The notes under the pieces are model-generated. The model did not search any database. It saw only the letters and a list, made by a program, of their open reading frames with translations, and was not told the DNA's origin. A stretch of DNA of 64,000 nt from Crocinitomicaceae bacterium (GTDB lineage Bacteria; Bacteroidota; Bacteroidia; Flavobacteriales_D; Crocinitomicaceae). Below, one piece after another: positions 29,395 to 41,019 of this stretch; the stretch's first letter is position 1, and every line of letters begins with the position of its first letter. The stretch spans positions 53,577 through 117,576 of the forward strand of contig JADJYC010000010.1 of assembly GCA_016719925.1 (NCBI GenBank). Direction: 5' to 3'. The translations under genes were made by a program, and so were the position numbers.

Positions 29395-32300
29395 TTATTG
29401 TATGACTTCAATCCACTGACCTTTGACGCGTCCATAAATGGTATTATCGTACATGGCTTCCACTGAAATTCCCGGCATATAAAATTTACCCAGATAACTT
29501 GAATTCATCTGAACACGGAATGTTTTTGATTTACCGGAACTCAAATCGAAATAGGTATAAATCCTGTCATCGCGAATATCCTGATAGGTAAAGAAAGAAG
29601 ATTTATCAGATGCAAACTCATCCATGCGCGAGTTGTGAATTTCCCAACCTGACGGAACAATATGAACCAAAGCAAGTTCTTTCAAATCACCGCGAATACC
29701 TGAATTTGTAACAGTGATTTCTGCAATAAAATCTGTACCCTGTTTCATGTTGGCCACGTTCAGTGTTTTGTTGTTCATGTCAAGATATTTTACTGAAAGA
29801 GTAATATTGCTGGCTTCATTTTTCTCTTCACCTGCAACCGGAATTCCTTTTGAAATTAATCGAATATACAAAACTCCATCTCCGGTATTTTCTACTTTCA
29901 CCTGATCTGATTTTTCATTCATTTCAAATCGAATCATACTCAATGCAGAATTACGCGAACCTTTTGTACCGTCAATATCAAATGTAAATTTGAGTTTACT
30001 TTCTCCTTTATATGCTCCCATAAATTTGCTGACAGCAAGCAAACAATAGGCGGTTGTTTGAGTACTCATCCATTCATCATTGTTCAATCGGTCAGCCAGT
30101 GCTTTTGCCATTTCTGCAGCATCGGTTTTCATATTTAATAAGACGAGTGTTTCGACAATCATTGCCTCATCTCTGTAATTTGAACCGTAGGTATATGACA
30201 ACTCATTGTATTGCGGAACAGTTTTTCCATGTCCCTGAATCAATTCAACAGCCACTTCTTTTTGTCCGGCAATTTTATAGGCAGCTGCCAATCTCCATCG
30301 CGCAGGAATTGAAAGATCGGTTCTTTCACGCAAACGGTTCATTAATCCCAATTCTGCTTTTCCGGCAAGCGCCAGCGTGTATAGACGATATGCCTGTGTG
30401 TGAGATCACTGTACTGATATCCTGCAATGGTTTCATTGGACTTGTTCCAGTTTTTGGCTTGTTTTTTCTGGAAATTAATCCAGCTTGTTTTCATGCCGGA
30501 CGGAATAAAAAATCCTTTTTTCTCTGCCTCAATCAAAAAATGCCCGGCATAATTTGTTCCCCATTCGTTGTCATATGTATCTCCCGGCCAGTAAGAAAAT
30601 CCGCCGCTTGACGTCTGGAATAAACGAATGCGTTCAATACCTGCATTGATGTTATTCTGAATTTTTGTTTTTTCAGTTGCATCGAGTTCCATAATATCTG
30701 CCAGATATAATTGCGGGAATACTGAAGAGGTTGTCTGCTCAATACATCCATGTGGATATGAGATCAGATAATCCAGTCGTCTTCCCAGATCAATAGCCGG
30801 GAAATTTGATACTTCCAAAAATCCGCGGTTGGTTCCCTGCATCCCAAAATAATCCATTGAACCTTCAAAAATTTCTCCCGGATTCAAGACTTTATCCTGC
30901 ACTTTGGTTTGTTCAGAATTTGGTGTACGCACATCCAGTTCAATATCAAATCTTGCTTTTTCACTTCCGCTGACAGCGTTAATGGTCACTGTTGCGATAC
31001 CCGTTTTTTCAGCTACTTTCAATTTGAAGTTGGCAATTTTATCTCCAATCTCTGAAAACGTCAATGACTGTGTTTTTTCTCCTTCTACTTTGAAAAAGTC
31101 ATTGGTAGAAATAGTGACAGAAACATTTTTTACATTTTTTTCCATGGCAAAAACATTCACGGGTAATGAAACCGTTTCACCCGGACCAACAACACGTGGC
31201 AACGTACCAAGTACCATCAGCGGATTTCTCACCGGCACTGTTTTTTCAGTTCGGCCGTAAGCGGTATTTTCACCGGCAACTACCATCACTCTTACTGAAC
31301 CAACATAATTTGGAATCTGCACGGTGTGTGTATTAATTGTTCCGTCAGTTTCAAATGGTCCCAGAAAACGAACCATGGGTTCAAACCGGTTTGCTTTTAC
31401 ATTTTTTCTGTTCATGCCATCTTCATCACCACCAATTGCCAGCATCTTATCCATTTCTTCAGCATACACACCAAGTACATAATCATACATATCCCAGGTT
31501 TTTACACCTAGTGCTTCACGCTGATAAAAATGATTCCACGGATCAGGTGTTTTGAAACTTGTCAGATCCAATAATCCTTCATCTACAATGGCAAGTGTGT
31601 ACGTCATCGGACGATTATTTTTCTCACCTACTTTGATGGTAGTTGTTGTCTCGGGTTTTAATGCATCCGGCATCTGAATGATTGGCTCCAGATGTGATGA
31701 AGGATCTTCCACCGAAATAGGTACAACGCCATACATTCTGATAGGCAAATCATTTTTGGTATTTGCATAAGGCTGAATAAGTGTGACGTGAACAAAAACA
31801 TTCGGATCCATTTCATCCGTTGTGGTAAACTGACATTGCGTTTGTCCTTTCTCTGTTTCAAGCCAGAATTTGTCAATGATTTTTGTTCCGCTTTCCAGAC
31901 TGATTAAGGCTCTGCCTTCTTCCGGCGTTGGAATTGTCAGTGTGACCATCTCCCCTTTTGTGTAGACTTCCTTGTCGGTAGAAAAAGTTAACATGGTTGC
32001 ATTTTCAGAATTTGATCTGCTTCCTCTTTGCTCATACGGCCAGTCAACAAAAACAATTTTTCCGGTAACGTGTCCTGATTTTTTATCTTCTACCTGAATG
32101 AGATATCTGCCCCAGTTTGGCTGATCTATGCGGAATTTAAAAAGTGCTTTTCCGCCAGATGTTGTCAACGTTTTTTGTTGAATCGGAGTTGTACTTTCAC
32201 GTGAGATATAACTTGCCAGATCATTGTCATAACTATCCCACCACCATCTCCATTCCAGCTGATACACTTTCACTTCTACTTCACTTGAAACAAATGCACC

Positions 32301-34879
32301 GCTTTCATTTAACGTCACAATTTCTACTGCATGATCTTTTCCGGTCACCAGCGTTCCTCCGTACATATCTCCCTCAGGAACTCTAATACCCGCATACTCG
32401 GTGTATGGTGAATAAATTACAGACGTTCTGTCAATGCTGAAATCTCCACCGCTTTCAAAAACTTTTGTGGTAAAATATGCTTTCAGCATGCCGGGTGAAG
32501 CATCTGTTAATTCAATGCCGTGTTCAAAATTTAATTTTCCGTCAGCATCCAGATTTCCTTTAAAAATTGTTTTGTCTTCTGATTGAAAATCTTTCAGCGG
32601 ATCATCAAAAAATAAAGCCGTTGAATTTTTTGAAAGTGGTGGTTGTAGCTTCAAGATGCACATCCACTTTCGCTTTTAGTCCGCCTGCTTTGGCTCCATG
32701 CAGCCAGCTCACTTCCATGGCTACATTTTTACCTGCGGTTTGGTTTAATGTCTCACCGGCAAACTTCAGATTTATTTTCAGCCGGTTTGGTTTTACTGAT
32801 TCAATTTTTAGTTGTTTGTGATACGTACGGTTACCTACAGAGACTTTTGCTGTATAATTTCCGGTCAACGCTTCAGGACGTGTTTTGGTTCTGAAATCAT
32901 ACAAACCATTTTTAGAAACAGTTTTGATTTTTTCGTAAATCACATTTCCTTTTGGATTGATAATTTCCAGTTTCACCGGATGGTTGGCAGGTAAAACATC
33001 TGCCTTATCTTCTAACATAAATGAGATAAAAAGACTATCACCCGGACGCCACACACCTCTTTCTGTATAAATAAATCCTTTGATTCCGTTTTGAACTGTT
33101 TCACCGCTTACATCAAACTTGCTCAGAGAAAGACTTTCTCCGTCATTCAATTTCAGATATCCTTTCTGATTATTGTGTTCTGCAACTACAACAAATGGTT
33201 TTCTGTCGAGATGAATTTCACCCATTCCTTCTGCATTGGTTTTTGTTTCACCCAATAACTGCTGCTGAAAATCATAAAATTTCAGATTGGTTTCCTGCAG
33301 GGGATCTGTAGAGATAAGATCCGTAGTAAAAATGTGCATGGTTTTATCTCCGCCGGCTTTGGCAATCATTCCGATATCAGAAACCAGAATGTTTCTTGAA
33401 ATGGAAAAATTATCATAGAAGCGATCATGACACGGGTCCTTTTTTTGCTGGCGGATTGTTTCATAATCGTAGTCGTAATCATAATAATCATAGTAATAAT
33501 AATCATCATAGTAGTACGAATTTTCCCAGTCATTTTCATTCCACTCTTCCTCTTCTGATGTAAAAGCAAATGCAATTAAATTATCATCTGTCGGTTGTCC
33601 GCCTGTACACTCATACAATGAATATTCTTTTTTAGCGGTGAGTTCAATGTGATAAATTGCACCGGGATCCAAATCCGTATATTTTCCAAGATTAATAGAG
33701 AAATTATTCCAGTCATGCAGATTCATTTCTCCCTCCGGATCGAGTTCAATTTTTTCTTTGTGCACTTCTCTTCCAACTCTTCTCAACTGATAGGTTCCGT
33801 CATAATCATTCTCCTGAAAAAACTGAATCACATTGTCTTCAAAAATTTTTGTAATTGTCAGATCAACTGCATTCAGATTCACACATTTAAAAGGAAAATG
33901 GCTGTCTCCTGTTCGCGGCACAATATTTCCTCACCTATTAATTCAATGTCTGGTGCAATGTCTTCAAAATATACACGGTAAGAATCAGCACCTGATATTT
34001 TTTGTCCTTTTGAATTTTCAATGGAACCATCAACAGTAACATAAGTAGAACCAACTATTCTTTCTGCCGGATACAGCGTCACTACCTGTCCGTCTACAAC
34101 CATGGTTGCTTCATAATCCTCCAAATAAATTAAACCATCCAAAAGCTGACTTGAATTGAGCGGATCAGAAAAATGAATTTTTACATACTGCACCGGTGCG
34201 TGACTTACTTCTACATCAAGTACAACAAATTCATCTACTGCCGGAATCGTAATTTCTTTTGTTCCGGTAGTTTCAATTCCGGCATCTGAACCATCCCATT
34301 CAATATTTAAATCTGAACGCTGATTTTTACGCAGAATATTGTCAACAGAAAAATTCCATCTGAAGCGGTTCTCTTTTTTCAATGTCACGTTAAGAGAGCT
34401 TCCGTCCTGCTGTGCTGAAATAAAATCATGAACAGCTGATGAATCCACCACATCATTAAAAACAATGGAACCATTCATGCGCTGTTTGGTATAGTCCGTT
34501 ACATTATATGTTTCAAAATTTTCTATTTCAACCCTGAAATCTTTTTTAATGGTTCTGAAATTAAATTCAAATACTTCAAATCCGGCTTCAACTGGCATTA
34601 GTTCAGCAAGATTAATTGTTCCTTTGTAGCGTACACCAGAATGTAAAAATCCGGCCGGATTAAATTCAAGTGTCTGTTCATCCAGCCAGGATACAATACC
34701 ATCAGCCTCAGGATAAATTGAAAACACATCTGACATATCCTCTTCCTGACGGTCTTTACCATGTCTTCTACTTTTCCTGTTCCGCACGAATACAGAATAA
34801 GAGTGAAGGCTGGAACAGAGAATTTAAATACCGATGTAATATTGAAATTCAGAGCTTTTAAAAGGGTTTTCATAGACAT
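29395..34879 (-). CDS. Alpha-2-macroglobulin family lipoprotein (four frameshifts)
   Basis: Five overlapping frames form one protein of about 1828 residues when single-base changes are made at 34759-34760 (add), 33926-33928 (add), T6 32626-32631 (remove) and the GT run 30395-30402 (add one, or remove two). The N-terminus is a lipoprotein signal with lipobox LILYSC. Macroglobulin domains, a bait-like region and the thioester site HGCIEQTTS (Cys codon at 30745-30747) follow, then the toroid helical domain and receptor-like domain. Bacterial proteins of this family are thought to trap proteases that enter the periplasm. A run of Asp and Tyr (about 33470-33520) is unusual. The usual partner pbpC is not next to it. 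The start is at 34879 or 34873. Confidence 0.9.
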
Positions 34880-34893
34880 TGATTAAGATGAAT

Positions 34894-34901
34894 CAAATGT
34901 A
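34894..34901 (-). promoter_or_regulatory. -7 box (TACATTTG) before macroglobulin gene
   Basis: A perfect TAnnTTTG on the minus strand, 14 bases before the first ATG of the gene. Confidence 0.4.
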
Positions 34902-34986
34902 AATGAATTCAGGTCAGTAACTTATCAGCCTGACCACTTAAATAAATCAACTTATTATTTGTGTTGGTGAAATGATTATCCGGAAA

Positions 34987-35352
34987 TTACATTTCAGAAT
35001 AAGATTCAATTCCGTCTTCTGTGACGATATAGGTTCTTCTTTTGCCGGCTTCTCTGGAGAATAATACATCAAAAATAATTTTGTCTGTTACATGCATTTT
35101 CAGAATAGCGTAGTCACGGTATTTTTCAGAGTGCACGTGTTGTCTGCAGGAAGGACAATTGAATGCAACAATTTCACCGGGATTAAAATCTACCCGGGGT
35201 TCATGCAGATATTCATAATTACCAAATGTAGTTGCCAGCCGGATAATACCTTCTTCGCCGCTCTGACGGCGTGTACTAAGCTCTATGTAACCGTCAGCAT
35301 TCAGCTTTCCGGTACAATGCGGGCAATGAAAATCGCAGTTCCTGATATCCAT
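34987..35352 (-). CDS. Small zinc-ribbon protein
   Basis: Two CxxC pairs, CPHC near the N-terminus and CPSC about 50 residues later, define a zinc ribbon. The start at 35352 (MDIRNCDFHCPHC) is preferred; the upstream start at 35403 adds 17 hydrophobic residues without a good translation signal. The protein of about 121 residues is cytoplasmic. The rest of the sequence has no motif I can name. It sits between the macroglobulin gene and a transglutaminase-like gene without clear operon structure. Confidence 0.65.
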   Translation of the reverse strand: MDIRNCDFHCPHCTGKLNADGYIELSTRRQSGEEGIIRLATTFGNYEYLHEPRVDFNPGEIVAFNCPSCRQHVHSEKYRDYAILKMHVTDKIIFDVLFSREAGKRRTYIVTEDGIESYSEM

Positions 35353-35482
35353 CTTGGGTAGAATGGTTTCAAAAAATGTAAGGAGATTTATGAACGCATA
35401 CAAAATTATTAGACGAACGCAGGTTTTTGACAGATCAACGCCTTCTTTTGTACTAAAACGATTTATAATAAATCTAAAACGG

Positions 35483-36497
35483 TCAGATTATGATTTCATT
35501 CTCACGAATGTCACTTTGAAACTTGCCACCGGGATAAGCGTCATTGTAATCAAAGTTCAGCCAGATAAACCCTTTGTTGTCCTCATAATAGAAGATGGAT
35601 TTGCCTTTGGCCTCATGAACAAAAAAAACATTTTTAATAAGATATACCACGGTCTCCAGGTCTTTTGAATTTCCAAATTTCACTTCCGGATACATATGAC
35701 CTCCGGTAGATCCGTCCGGATGTTTGATTTTAGTCCTGATCAGTCTCACCTCTCCTCCAATTGCTTTTATACAGGAAGCCATCATAATAGAATAATCATC
35801 ACAGTCTCCTTTAAAGTTATCATCATACTTTAACTGCCCCAGCGTTTCACTTGCTTTGGAGTAATATTCTTCCCCAACCGGATCAAAAACATATTTCCAG
35901 TGTCCGTAGATTTCTTTGAATACACTGAAAAACTGCACCCATTTTCTGTTTTTTGGAAAGATAAGCCTGATCATCAAAATGTTTTACTGCAATACTTGCT
36001 GCGTAATTTCTCAAATCCGGATTATCATAATCAATAGCGTTACGCAATTCCTCTTCTCTGGCAAAAGCGCCGTCCTGTGTTAAAAATTCAGAGCTGAGTG
36101 AATTCGATGACAGGTCATACAGAAATTCAGAATAATCGTGGTAAAGATTCTCCAGCGTGTAGATTCCGGCAAAATTGGTGATAGTCAAAACTACCAATCC
36201 TGAAATCATAGAAAAATAGACAATGGTTCTGAACTTTTTCAACAAATAATACGCCGCAAAAAAGATGACCAGAAAAAGAATGATGTGATCCAGCCGGATT
36301 GCCTTTTCGAACAGATTAATTTCAACGGACGGAATATATTTATAAAGTAAAATGAATAAAGGCATGGTCAGAACTGCGGCAACAATACCCAGAATAATTA
36401 CTGAATATGCATGATGTTTGTCACCTGAAGGTTTGTGTTCCTCATTTACCGCTTTTGCATCCGGCATATTCCCCGCTGCCTGTGATTCTTCATTCAT
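35483..36497 (-). CDS. Membrane protein with transglutaminase-like domain (frameshifted)
   Basis: Removing one base from T6 at 35949-35954 joins the two frames (AYLSKNRKWVQFF), giving about 337 residues. The N-terminal half has three hydrophobic segments at about residues 31-52, 67-85 and 90-112. The C-terminal half has the core of a transglutaminase-like fold: the nucleophile region KGDCDDYSIMMASCIKA, the His in GGHMYPEVKF and a final acidic residue in WLNFDYND. Such domains often act as proteases or crosslinking enzymes, but many are inactive; here the Cys and His are present. It is divergent to hbd. Confidence 0.78.
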
Positions 36498-36619
36498 ACT
36501 TCAAAAGTAACGATTGAGCGGACAATTAATTACAGAAAATTCACAAAAAAAGTTTACTATTTTTTATTCGCTGCAGAATTTGAATTCAAAGCATGATTCA
36601 GGTCATCATCTGAAAAACG

Positions 36620-36659
36620 GAAACCCGAATCAGTAGCCGGATCCGGGTTTCGTTTTTTT
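36620..36659 (+). terminator. Terminator-like hairpin in a divergent promoter region
   Basis: Arms GAAACCCG (36620-36627) and CGGGTTTC (36644-36651) are followed by seven T. No gene on the plus strand ends upstream, since the neighbour at 35483-36497 points the other way, so what is terminated is unclear. Confidence 0.55.
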
Positions 36660-36722
36660 CATTTCAAAAGTTGACGATAAACGTCAGAATTATACATTAA
36701 CACGGCAAGTAAGGTTTGAGGG

Positions 36723-36751
36723 TTGGGTATCTTCTAAAATAATTATCTTTA
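36723..36751 (+). promoter_or_regulatory. Possible hbd promoter
   Basis: TTG (36723-36725) is followed after 18 bases by TATCTTTA, one mismatch from TAnnTTTG, 42 bases before the hbd ATG. Confidence 0.4.
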
Positions 36752-36793
36752 TCCCTCAAATTAACCGTCAAAACGGGCAAAAACACAGATACT

Positions 36794-37684
36794 ATGAAAA
36801 ATGTTACAGTTATTGGAGCCGGAACAATGGGAAATGGAATTGCGCACACGTTTGCACAATTTGGCTATTCCGTAAATCTGGTTGATGTTTCAGAAGACGC
36901 TTTGAAAAAAGCAGTTGCCACTATTACAAAAAATCTTGACCGCATGGTTGAAAAGGGCAAACTGACCGCAGAAGACAAAACAAAAACATTATCCAATATT
37001 AAAACGGTGACTGATTTAAAATCAGGCGTTGCAAATGCCGAACTGGTAGTTGAAGCAGCTACTGAAAATATAGATCTGAAACTGAAAATTTTCCGTGATA
37101 TGGATGCGGCCACTTCACCAAACTGTATTTTGGCAACCAACACATCCTCAATCTCAATAACAAAAATTGCCGCTGTTACTTCAAAGCCGGATAAAGTAAT
37201 CGGTATGCACTTTATGAATCCTGTACCGGTGATGAAACTGGTAGAAATTATCAGAGGATACAATACATCTGATGAAGTGACAAAAACAATCATGGAAGCA
37301 AGTAAGTCACTTGACAAAGTTCCGGTTGAAGTAAATGATTATCCCGGATTTGTTGCCAACCGTATTTTAATGCCAATGATCAATGAGGCGATTATCACTT
37401 TAAATGAAGGTGTTGCCGGTGTTGAAGAAATTGATACAGTGATGAAATTAGGTATGGCTCATCCAATGGGTCCGCTTCAGCTTGCAGATTTTATTGGCCT
37501 GGATGTATGTCTGGCAATTATGAATGTACTCTATTCAGGACTTGGAAATGACAAATATGCACCTTGTCCTTTACTGGTGAATATGGTTACTGCCGGTAAA
37601 CTGGGTGTTAAATCAGGTGAAGGTTTTTATTCCTGGACACACGGTACAAAAGATCTGGTTGTCTCCAAAAATTTTAAAAAATAA
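36794..37684 (+). CDS. hbd: 3-hydroxybutyryl-CoA dehydrogenase
   Basis: The NAD(P)-dependent enzyme interconverts 3-hydroxyacyl-CoA and acetoacetyl-CoA. The nucleotide loop GAGTMGNGIAH (about residues 7-17), LVVEAATENIDLK, ATNTSSISITKIA, the catalytic-His region GMHFMNPVPVMKLVEII, PGFVANRILMPMINEAI, and the C-terminal AHPMGPLQLADFIGLD and KSGEGFYSW are all present. It has 296 residues and is intact. It may take part in fatty acid, polyhydroxybutyrate or butanoyl-CoA metabolism; the neighbours do not decide. Confidence 0.93.
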   Translation: MKNVTVIGAGTMGNGIAHTFAQFGYSVNLVDVSEDALKKAVATITKNLDRMVEKGKLTAEDKTKTLSNIKTVTDLKSGVANAELVVEAATENIDLKLKIFRDMDAATSPNCILATNTSSISITKIAAVTSKPDKVIGMHFMNPVPVMKLVEIIRGYNTSDEVTKTIMEASKSLDKVPVEVNDYPGFVANRILMPMINEAIITLNEGVAGVEEIDTVMKLGMAHPMGPLQLADFIGLDVCLAIMNVLYSGLGNDKYAPCPLLVNMVTAGKLGVKSGEGFYSWTHGTKDLVVSKNFKK

Positions 37685-37700
37685 ATAAGTACAATTTACC

Positions 37701-38688
37701 ATGTCACGCTACGCTGTAAGAAAATCTTCCAAATCAGGCGCTCCTCCGGGAACGCTTGTTCATATTGGTTCTCAGCGCACTGATCATGTTAAAATTACCG
37801 TTTTCGATTATACACCAGAAACTGTTTCTGAAAGAGAATGTAAGATTGAGGAACTTTGTAATTTCTGCAATGATAAATCTATTACCTGGATCAACGTAGA
37901 TGGTTTACACAATGTGGAACTGCTTCAGAAAATAGGAGAACAGTTTCATCTGGACAAACTATTGCTGGAAGATATTTTGAATACCAATCACCGTCCAAAA
38001 ACAGAAATTTTCAAAGACTACATTTTTGTCATGCTGAAAATGATTGATGTGAATCCGGAAAGAACAGGACTTACGCATGAACAGGTTAGTTTTGTGATGG
38101 GTGACGGCTGGCTGATTTCTTTTCAGGAAGAAGGAGGAGATGTTTTTGACGGAATCAGAGACAGACTCAGAAAACTGCAGGGAGAAATGCCAAAAAGAAA
38201 AGTAGATTTTCTTTTGTACAGATTATTGGATACGGTTGTAGATAATTACTTTTTTGTTACTGAATATTTCAGCGATAAAAATGCATCTATCGAAAAAGAC
38301 ATTTTCAAAAATCCTTCTCCTGAAGCACTAAAAGAAATCCAATTACTGAAAAGACAGCTTGTAAACTTCAAACGCGCAGTTTTACCGTTGAGAGAAGTGG
38401 CTTCAGGTTTGGAAAAAGATGGTGAAGGTTTAATTCAACCAACTACATTCCGTTATTTGCGCGATTTGTATGAACACATCATTCAGGTAAATGACAGCAT
38501 TGATTCACAAAGAGAGGTTGTTGCAAGTATTCAGGATTTATATCTGTCAGGAATCAGCAACAAAATGAATGAAGTGATGAAATTACTTACTAAAAGACTG
38601 GCACTACGGATATTTTATCATCTGGGGAATAATGGCAGTTATTGCTTTGGGTATGATTCTCTATTTCAAACGCAGGAAGTGGCTTTAA
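37701..38688 (+). pseudogene. corA: CorA-type Mg2+/Co2+ transporter lacking pore helix 1 and the GMN motif
   Basis: The cytoplasmic funnel domain of CorA is intact from the start through ISNKMNEVMKLLT. At that point (about 38586-38610) the expected first membrane helix and the YGMNF signature are absent. The sequence jumps to WHYGYFIIWGIMAVIALG, the second helix, in another frame, and the family C-terminus KRRKWL ends at a stop at 38686-38688. Roughly 75-90 bases seem to be missing. The uncorrected frame runs on to 38732 with unrelated residues. Without helix 1 and GMN the protein cannot form the conducting pore, so either the gene is dead or the assembly dropped a segment. Confidence 0.8.
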
Positions 38689-38838
38689 CCATCTCTGTCT
38701 TTAATTCACTTTACATTAAATTGACGATCTAATCTCTTTTCATTTCAACTCCCTTTTAATTCAATTGTTATTTATTTGTTATAACATGTAATTTTACTTA
38801 TTACATGATTTACCTTTATTTCAAATAACAAATTTTCC

Positions 38839-39720
38839 ATGAACCGTAAAAAATTTCTGACCTTATCAGCGCTTGGCGGAACAGGAATTTTATTATCCAA
38901 TTCAATTATGAATTCTAAATTTTTGCAAACGCTTCCTGAAGACGGAAATCTGATGCCGGTACTTTTTATGGGACATGGAAGCCCGATGAATGCTATTGAG
39001 AATAATGAATTTACAGAAGGATGGAAAAGTCTGATGAAAGATATTCCAACACCCAAAGCAGTACTGGTGGTCTCAGCGCATTGGGAAACCACCGGAACAA
39101 AAATACTTGCGGTTGACAAACCAAAACTGATTTATGACATGTACGGTTTTCGGCAGGAATTATATGAGGTAAAATATCCGGCAGACGGCGCGCCGGATCT
39201 TGCCAAAGAAATTAAAGAAAATGTTTCTTTCACTGAAATTGGTTTAGATCATGAATGGGGATTAGATCATGGTGCATGGAGTATTCTGGTTCACATGTAT
39301 CCGGATGCTTCTGTTCCTTGTTTTCAGTTGTCTCTTAATCAAACAAGAGATATGAAATGGCATTATGATCTTGCAAAAGAACTGGCATTTTTACGTAAAC
39401 GGGGAGTATTGATTGTAAGCAGCGGAAACATTGTTCACAATCTGAGATACATGAGGTACATGTATGAAAAACCTTTTGACTGGGCGGTAGAATTTGATAC
39501 CAAAACAGAAGAACTGATGAACTCAGGGGATCATACTTCTCTCATCAATTACAAATCACTTGGCACCTCAGCAGAAATTGCAGTGAATTCTGCAGAGCAT
39601 TACATTCCGCTTTTGTATTCACTTGCACTTCAGCAAAAAAATGAAACCATTACCTATGCCAATCACAATTCAAAAGACACATTGATAGGAAGTTTTATGC
39701 GGAGTCTGAGAATTGGGTAA
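38839..39720 (+). CDS. LigB-type (YgiD-like) class III dioxygenase
   Basis: The fold of class III extradiol dioxygenases is indicated by FMGHGSPMNAIE near residue 43, VSAHWETTGTKI, LDHEWGLDHGAWSILVHMYPD and SSGNIVHNLRYM, which supply the His ligands of the active-site metal. YgiD-like proteins cleave the ring of DOPA-type catechols. The protein has 293 residues. The N-terminus MNRKKFLTLSALGGTGILLS resembles a secretion signal of Sec or weak Tat type (RK, not RR), unusual for this family, so it may act outside the cytoplasm. The gene is intact. Confidence 0.82.
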   Translation: MNRKKFLTLSALGGTGILLSNSIMNSKFLQTLPEDGNLMPVLFMGHGSPMNAIENNEFTEGWKSLMKDIPTPKAVLVVSAHWETTGTKILAVDKPKLIYDMYGFRQELYEVKYPADGAPDLAKEIKENVSFTEIGLDHEWGLDHGAWSILVHMYPDASVPCFQLSLNQTRDMKWHYDLAKELAFLRKRGVLIVSSGNIVHNLRYMRYMYEKPFDWAVEFDTKTEELMNSGDHTSLINYKSLGTSAEIAVNSAEHYIPLLYSLALQQKNETITYANHNSKDTLIGSFMRSLRIG

Positions 39721-39729
39721 TTACACTTT

Positions 39730-39745
39730 TAACTTTGTATCTTTG
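39730..39745 (+). promoter_or_regulatory. Two tandem -7 boxes
   Basis: TAACTTTG (39730-39737) and TATCTTTG (39738-39745) both match TAnnTTTG perfectly and lie 44 bases or more before the ATG at 39789. Confidence 0.45.
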
Positions 39746-39788
39746 ATTTGAATTCAGGAATGAAATTCTCAGATCAATACGTAATTAA

Positions 39789-40359
39789 ATGACACAGATT
39801 TCCAGAAATGGATTGTTGCTTATAACTTTTATCCTCTTTATTCTGGTTCATTTTGTACCACGTTTAATTGAGTATGGATACTACCCCCACCACTCAGGGT
39901 ACAATCACTGAAGTTGTTCGTTCAAAAAATGAAAAAAGCGGAGGATATACCCGATACGGAAGAAATCCCAGAGTTACCAGATTCTATCCATATGCGGAGT
40001 TTCAGCATGGAGACTTCATTTACACCATTCAGGGACCTACTTATTACGATATGGAATCGTGTCCGGGAGTAAGTGACAAAGTCAACATAATTTATGATCC
40101 GGAAAATCCGATCGATGCAAAATTTTTAAATCTCACCGGATTCTGGTTCAACAACTATATTTGGAAAATATTAATTCTTCTGGCATTTCTGATTCTCATA
40201 ACCACCTTTATCAAAAAAGATCAGAAAATAATTTTCAGATACCGGAGAAATCCGGGAGAAAAAATAATTGAAATAACCGTTTCTGAAGAGCAGCACAAAG
40301 CTCAAAAAATTGCAAACTGGGCAAGAAGCCGCATGATGTTTGGAAAAAGAAAAAGATAA
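39789..40359 (+). CDS. Two-helix membrane protein, DUF3592-like (frameshifted)
   Basis: Removing one G at 39876-39877 joins an N-terminal membrane helix (LLLITFILFILVHFVP) to the rest (IEYDTTPTTQGTITEVV), about 189 residues. The middle section carries a beta domain between two helices with YPYAEFQHGDFIYTIQG and VNIIYDPENP, the layout of DUF3592 proteins, whose function is unknown. A second helix (ILILLAFLILITTF) and a basic tail follow. It ends 9 bases before the MOSC gene and probably shares its transcript. Confidence 0.65.
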
Positions 40360-40368
40360 ATTTATACC

Positions 40369-41019
40369 ATGATAATCCAATCCGTCAATATCAGTAAACC
40401 TGTCAACGTTCAGTGGCGAGGCAAAACCGTTCAAACAGGTATTTATAAATTTCCTGTTGAGCAGGCAGTGCGGCTTGAAAAAACAGATGTTCAGGGTGAT
40501 CATGTCATTGACAGAAAATATCACGGCGGAATAGATAAAGCATGTTATATTTTTTCAGCAGACCATTATGAAGAATGGAAAAAACTATTCCCAAAACTGG
40601 ACTGGACATATGGAATGTTCGGAGAAAATTTAACCATAAGCGGTTTGGATGAAAAAGATTTTCTGATTGGAGATATTTTTCGGATTGGCGGTGCAACAGT
40701 ACAGATATCTCAGCCACGTCAGCCTTGCTTTAAACTGGGAATCCGATTTGGAACCCAAACAGTTCTCAAAAAGTTCATTCAAAAAAAACAACCCGGCATT
40801 TACCTGAGAATACTGGAAGAAGATATGGTAAAGAAAGGAGATCAGATGGATCTGATTGAAAGACCGCACAACTCACTTAAAATTTCAGAAGTTTGGGAAT
40901 TACTTTACGGTGAAAATCCGGACCGGGAATTGCTTGATTTTGCCTTGTCAATGCCACTGCTTTCTGAAGGTTGTAAAAATTCTTTGCGTCAGGTAAAAAA
41001 ATCAAAATTCAATTCATAA
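40369..41019 (+). CDS. MOSC-domain protein (YiiM-like)
   Basis: MOSC domains carry sulfur to molybdenum cofactor enzymes or detoxify hydroxylamino compounds. The conserved DRKYHGGIDKACYIFSADHY and MFGENLTISG are present, as is the cysteine of QPRQPCFKLG, which is the expected sulfur carrier. It has 216 residues, matching YiiM-type proteins, and is intact. No molybdenum enzyme gene is nearby, so its partner is unknown. Confidence 0.88.
   Translation: MIIQSVNISKPVNVQWRGKTVQTGIYKFPVEQAVRLEKTDVQGDHVIDRKYHGGIDKACYIFSADHYEEWKKLFPKLDWTYGMFGENLTISGLDEKDFLIGDIFRIGGATVQISQPRQPCFKLGIRFGTQTVLKKFIQKKQPGIYLRILEEDMVKKGDQMDLIERPHNSLKISEVWELLYGENPDRELLDFALSMPLLSEGCKNSLRQVKKSKFNS

Noticed and set aside
33366..33575. 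Methionine/isoleucine/threonine-rich frame in the macroglobulin region
   Set aside because: It is a shifted reading of the Asp/Tyr-encoding tract.
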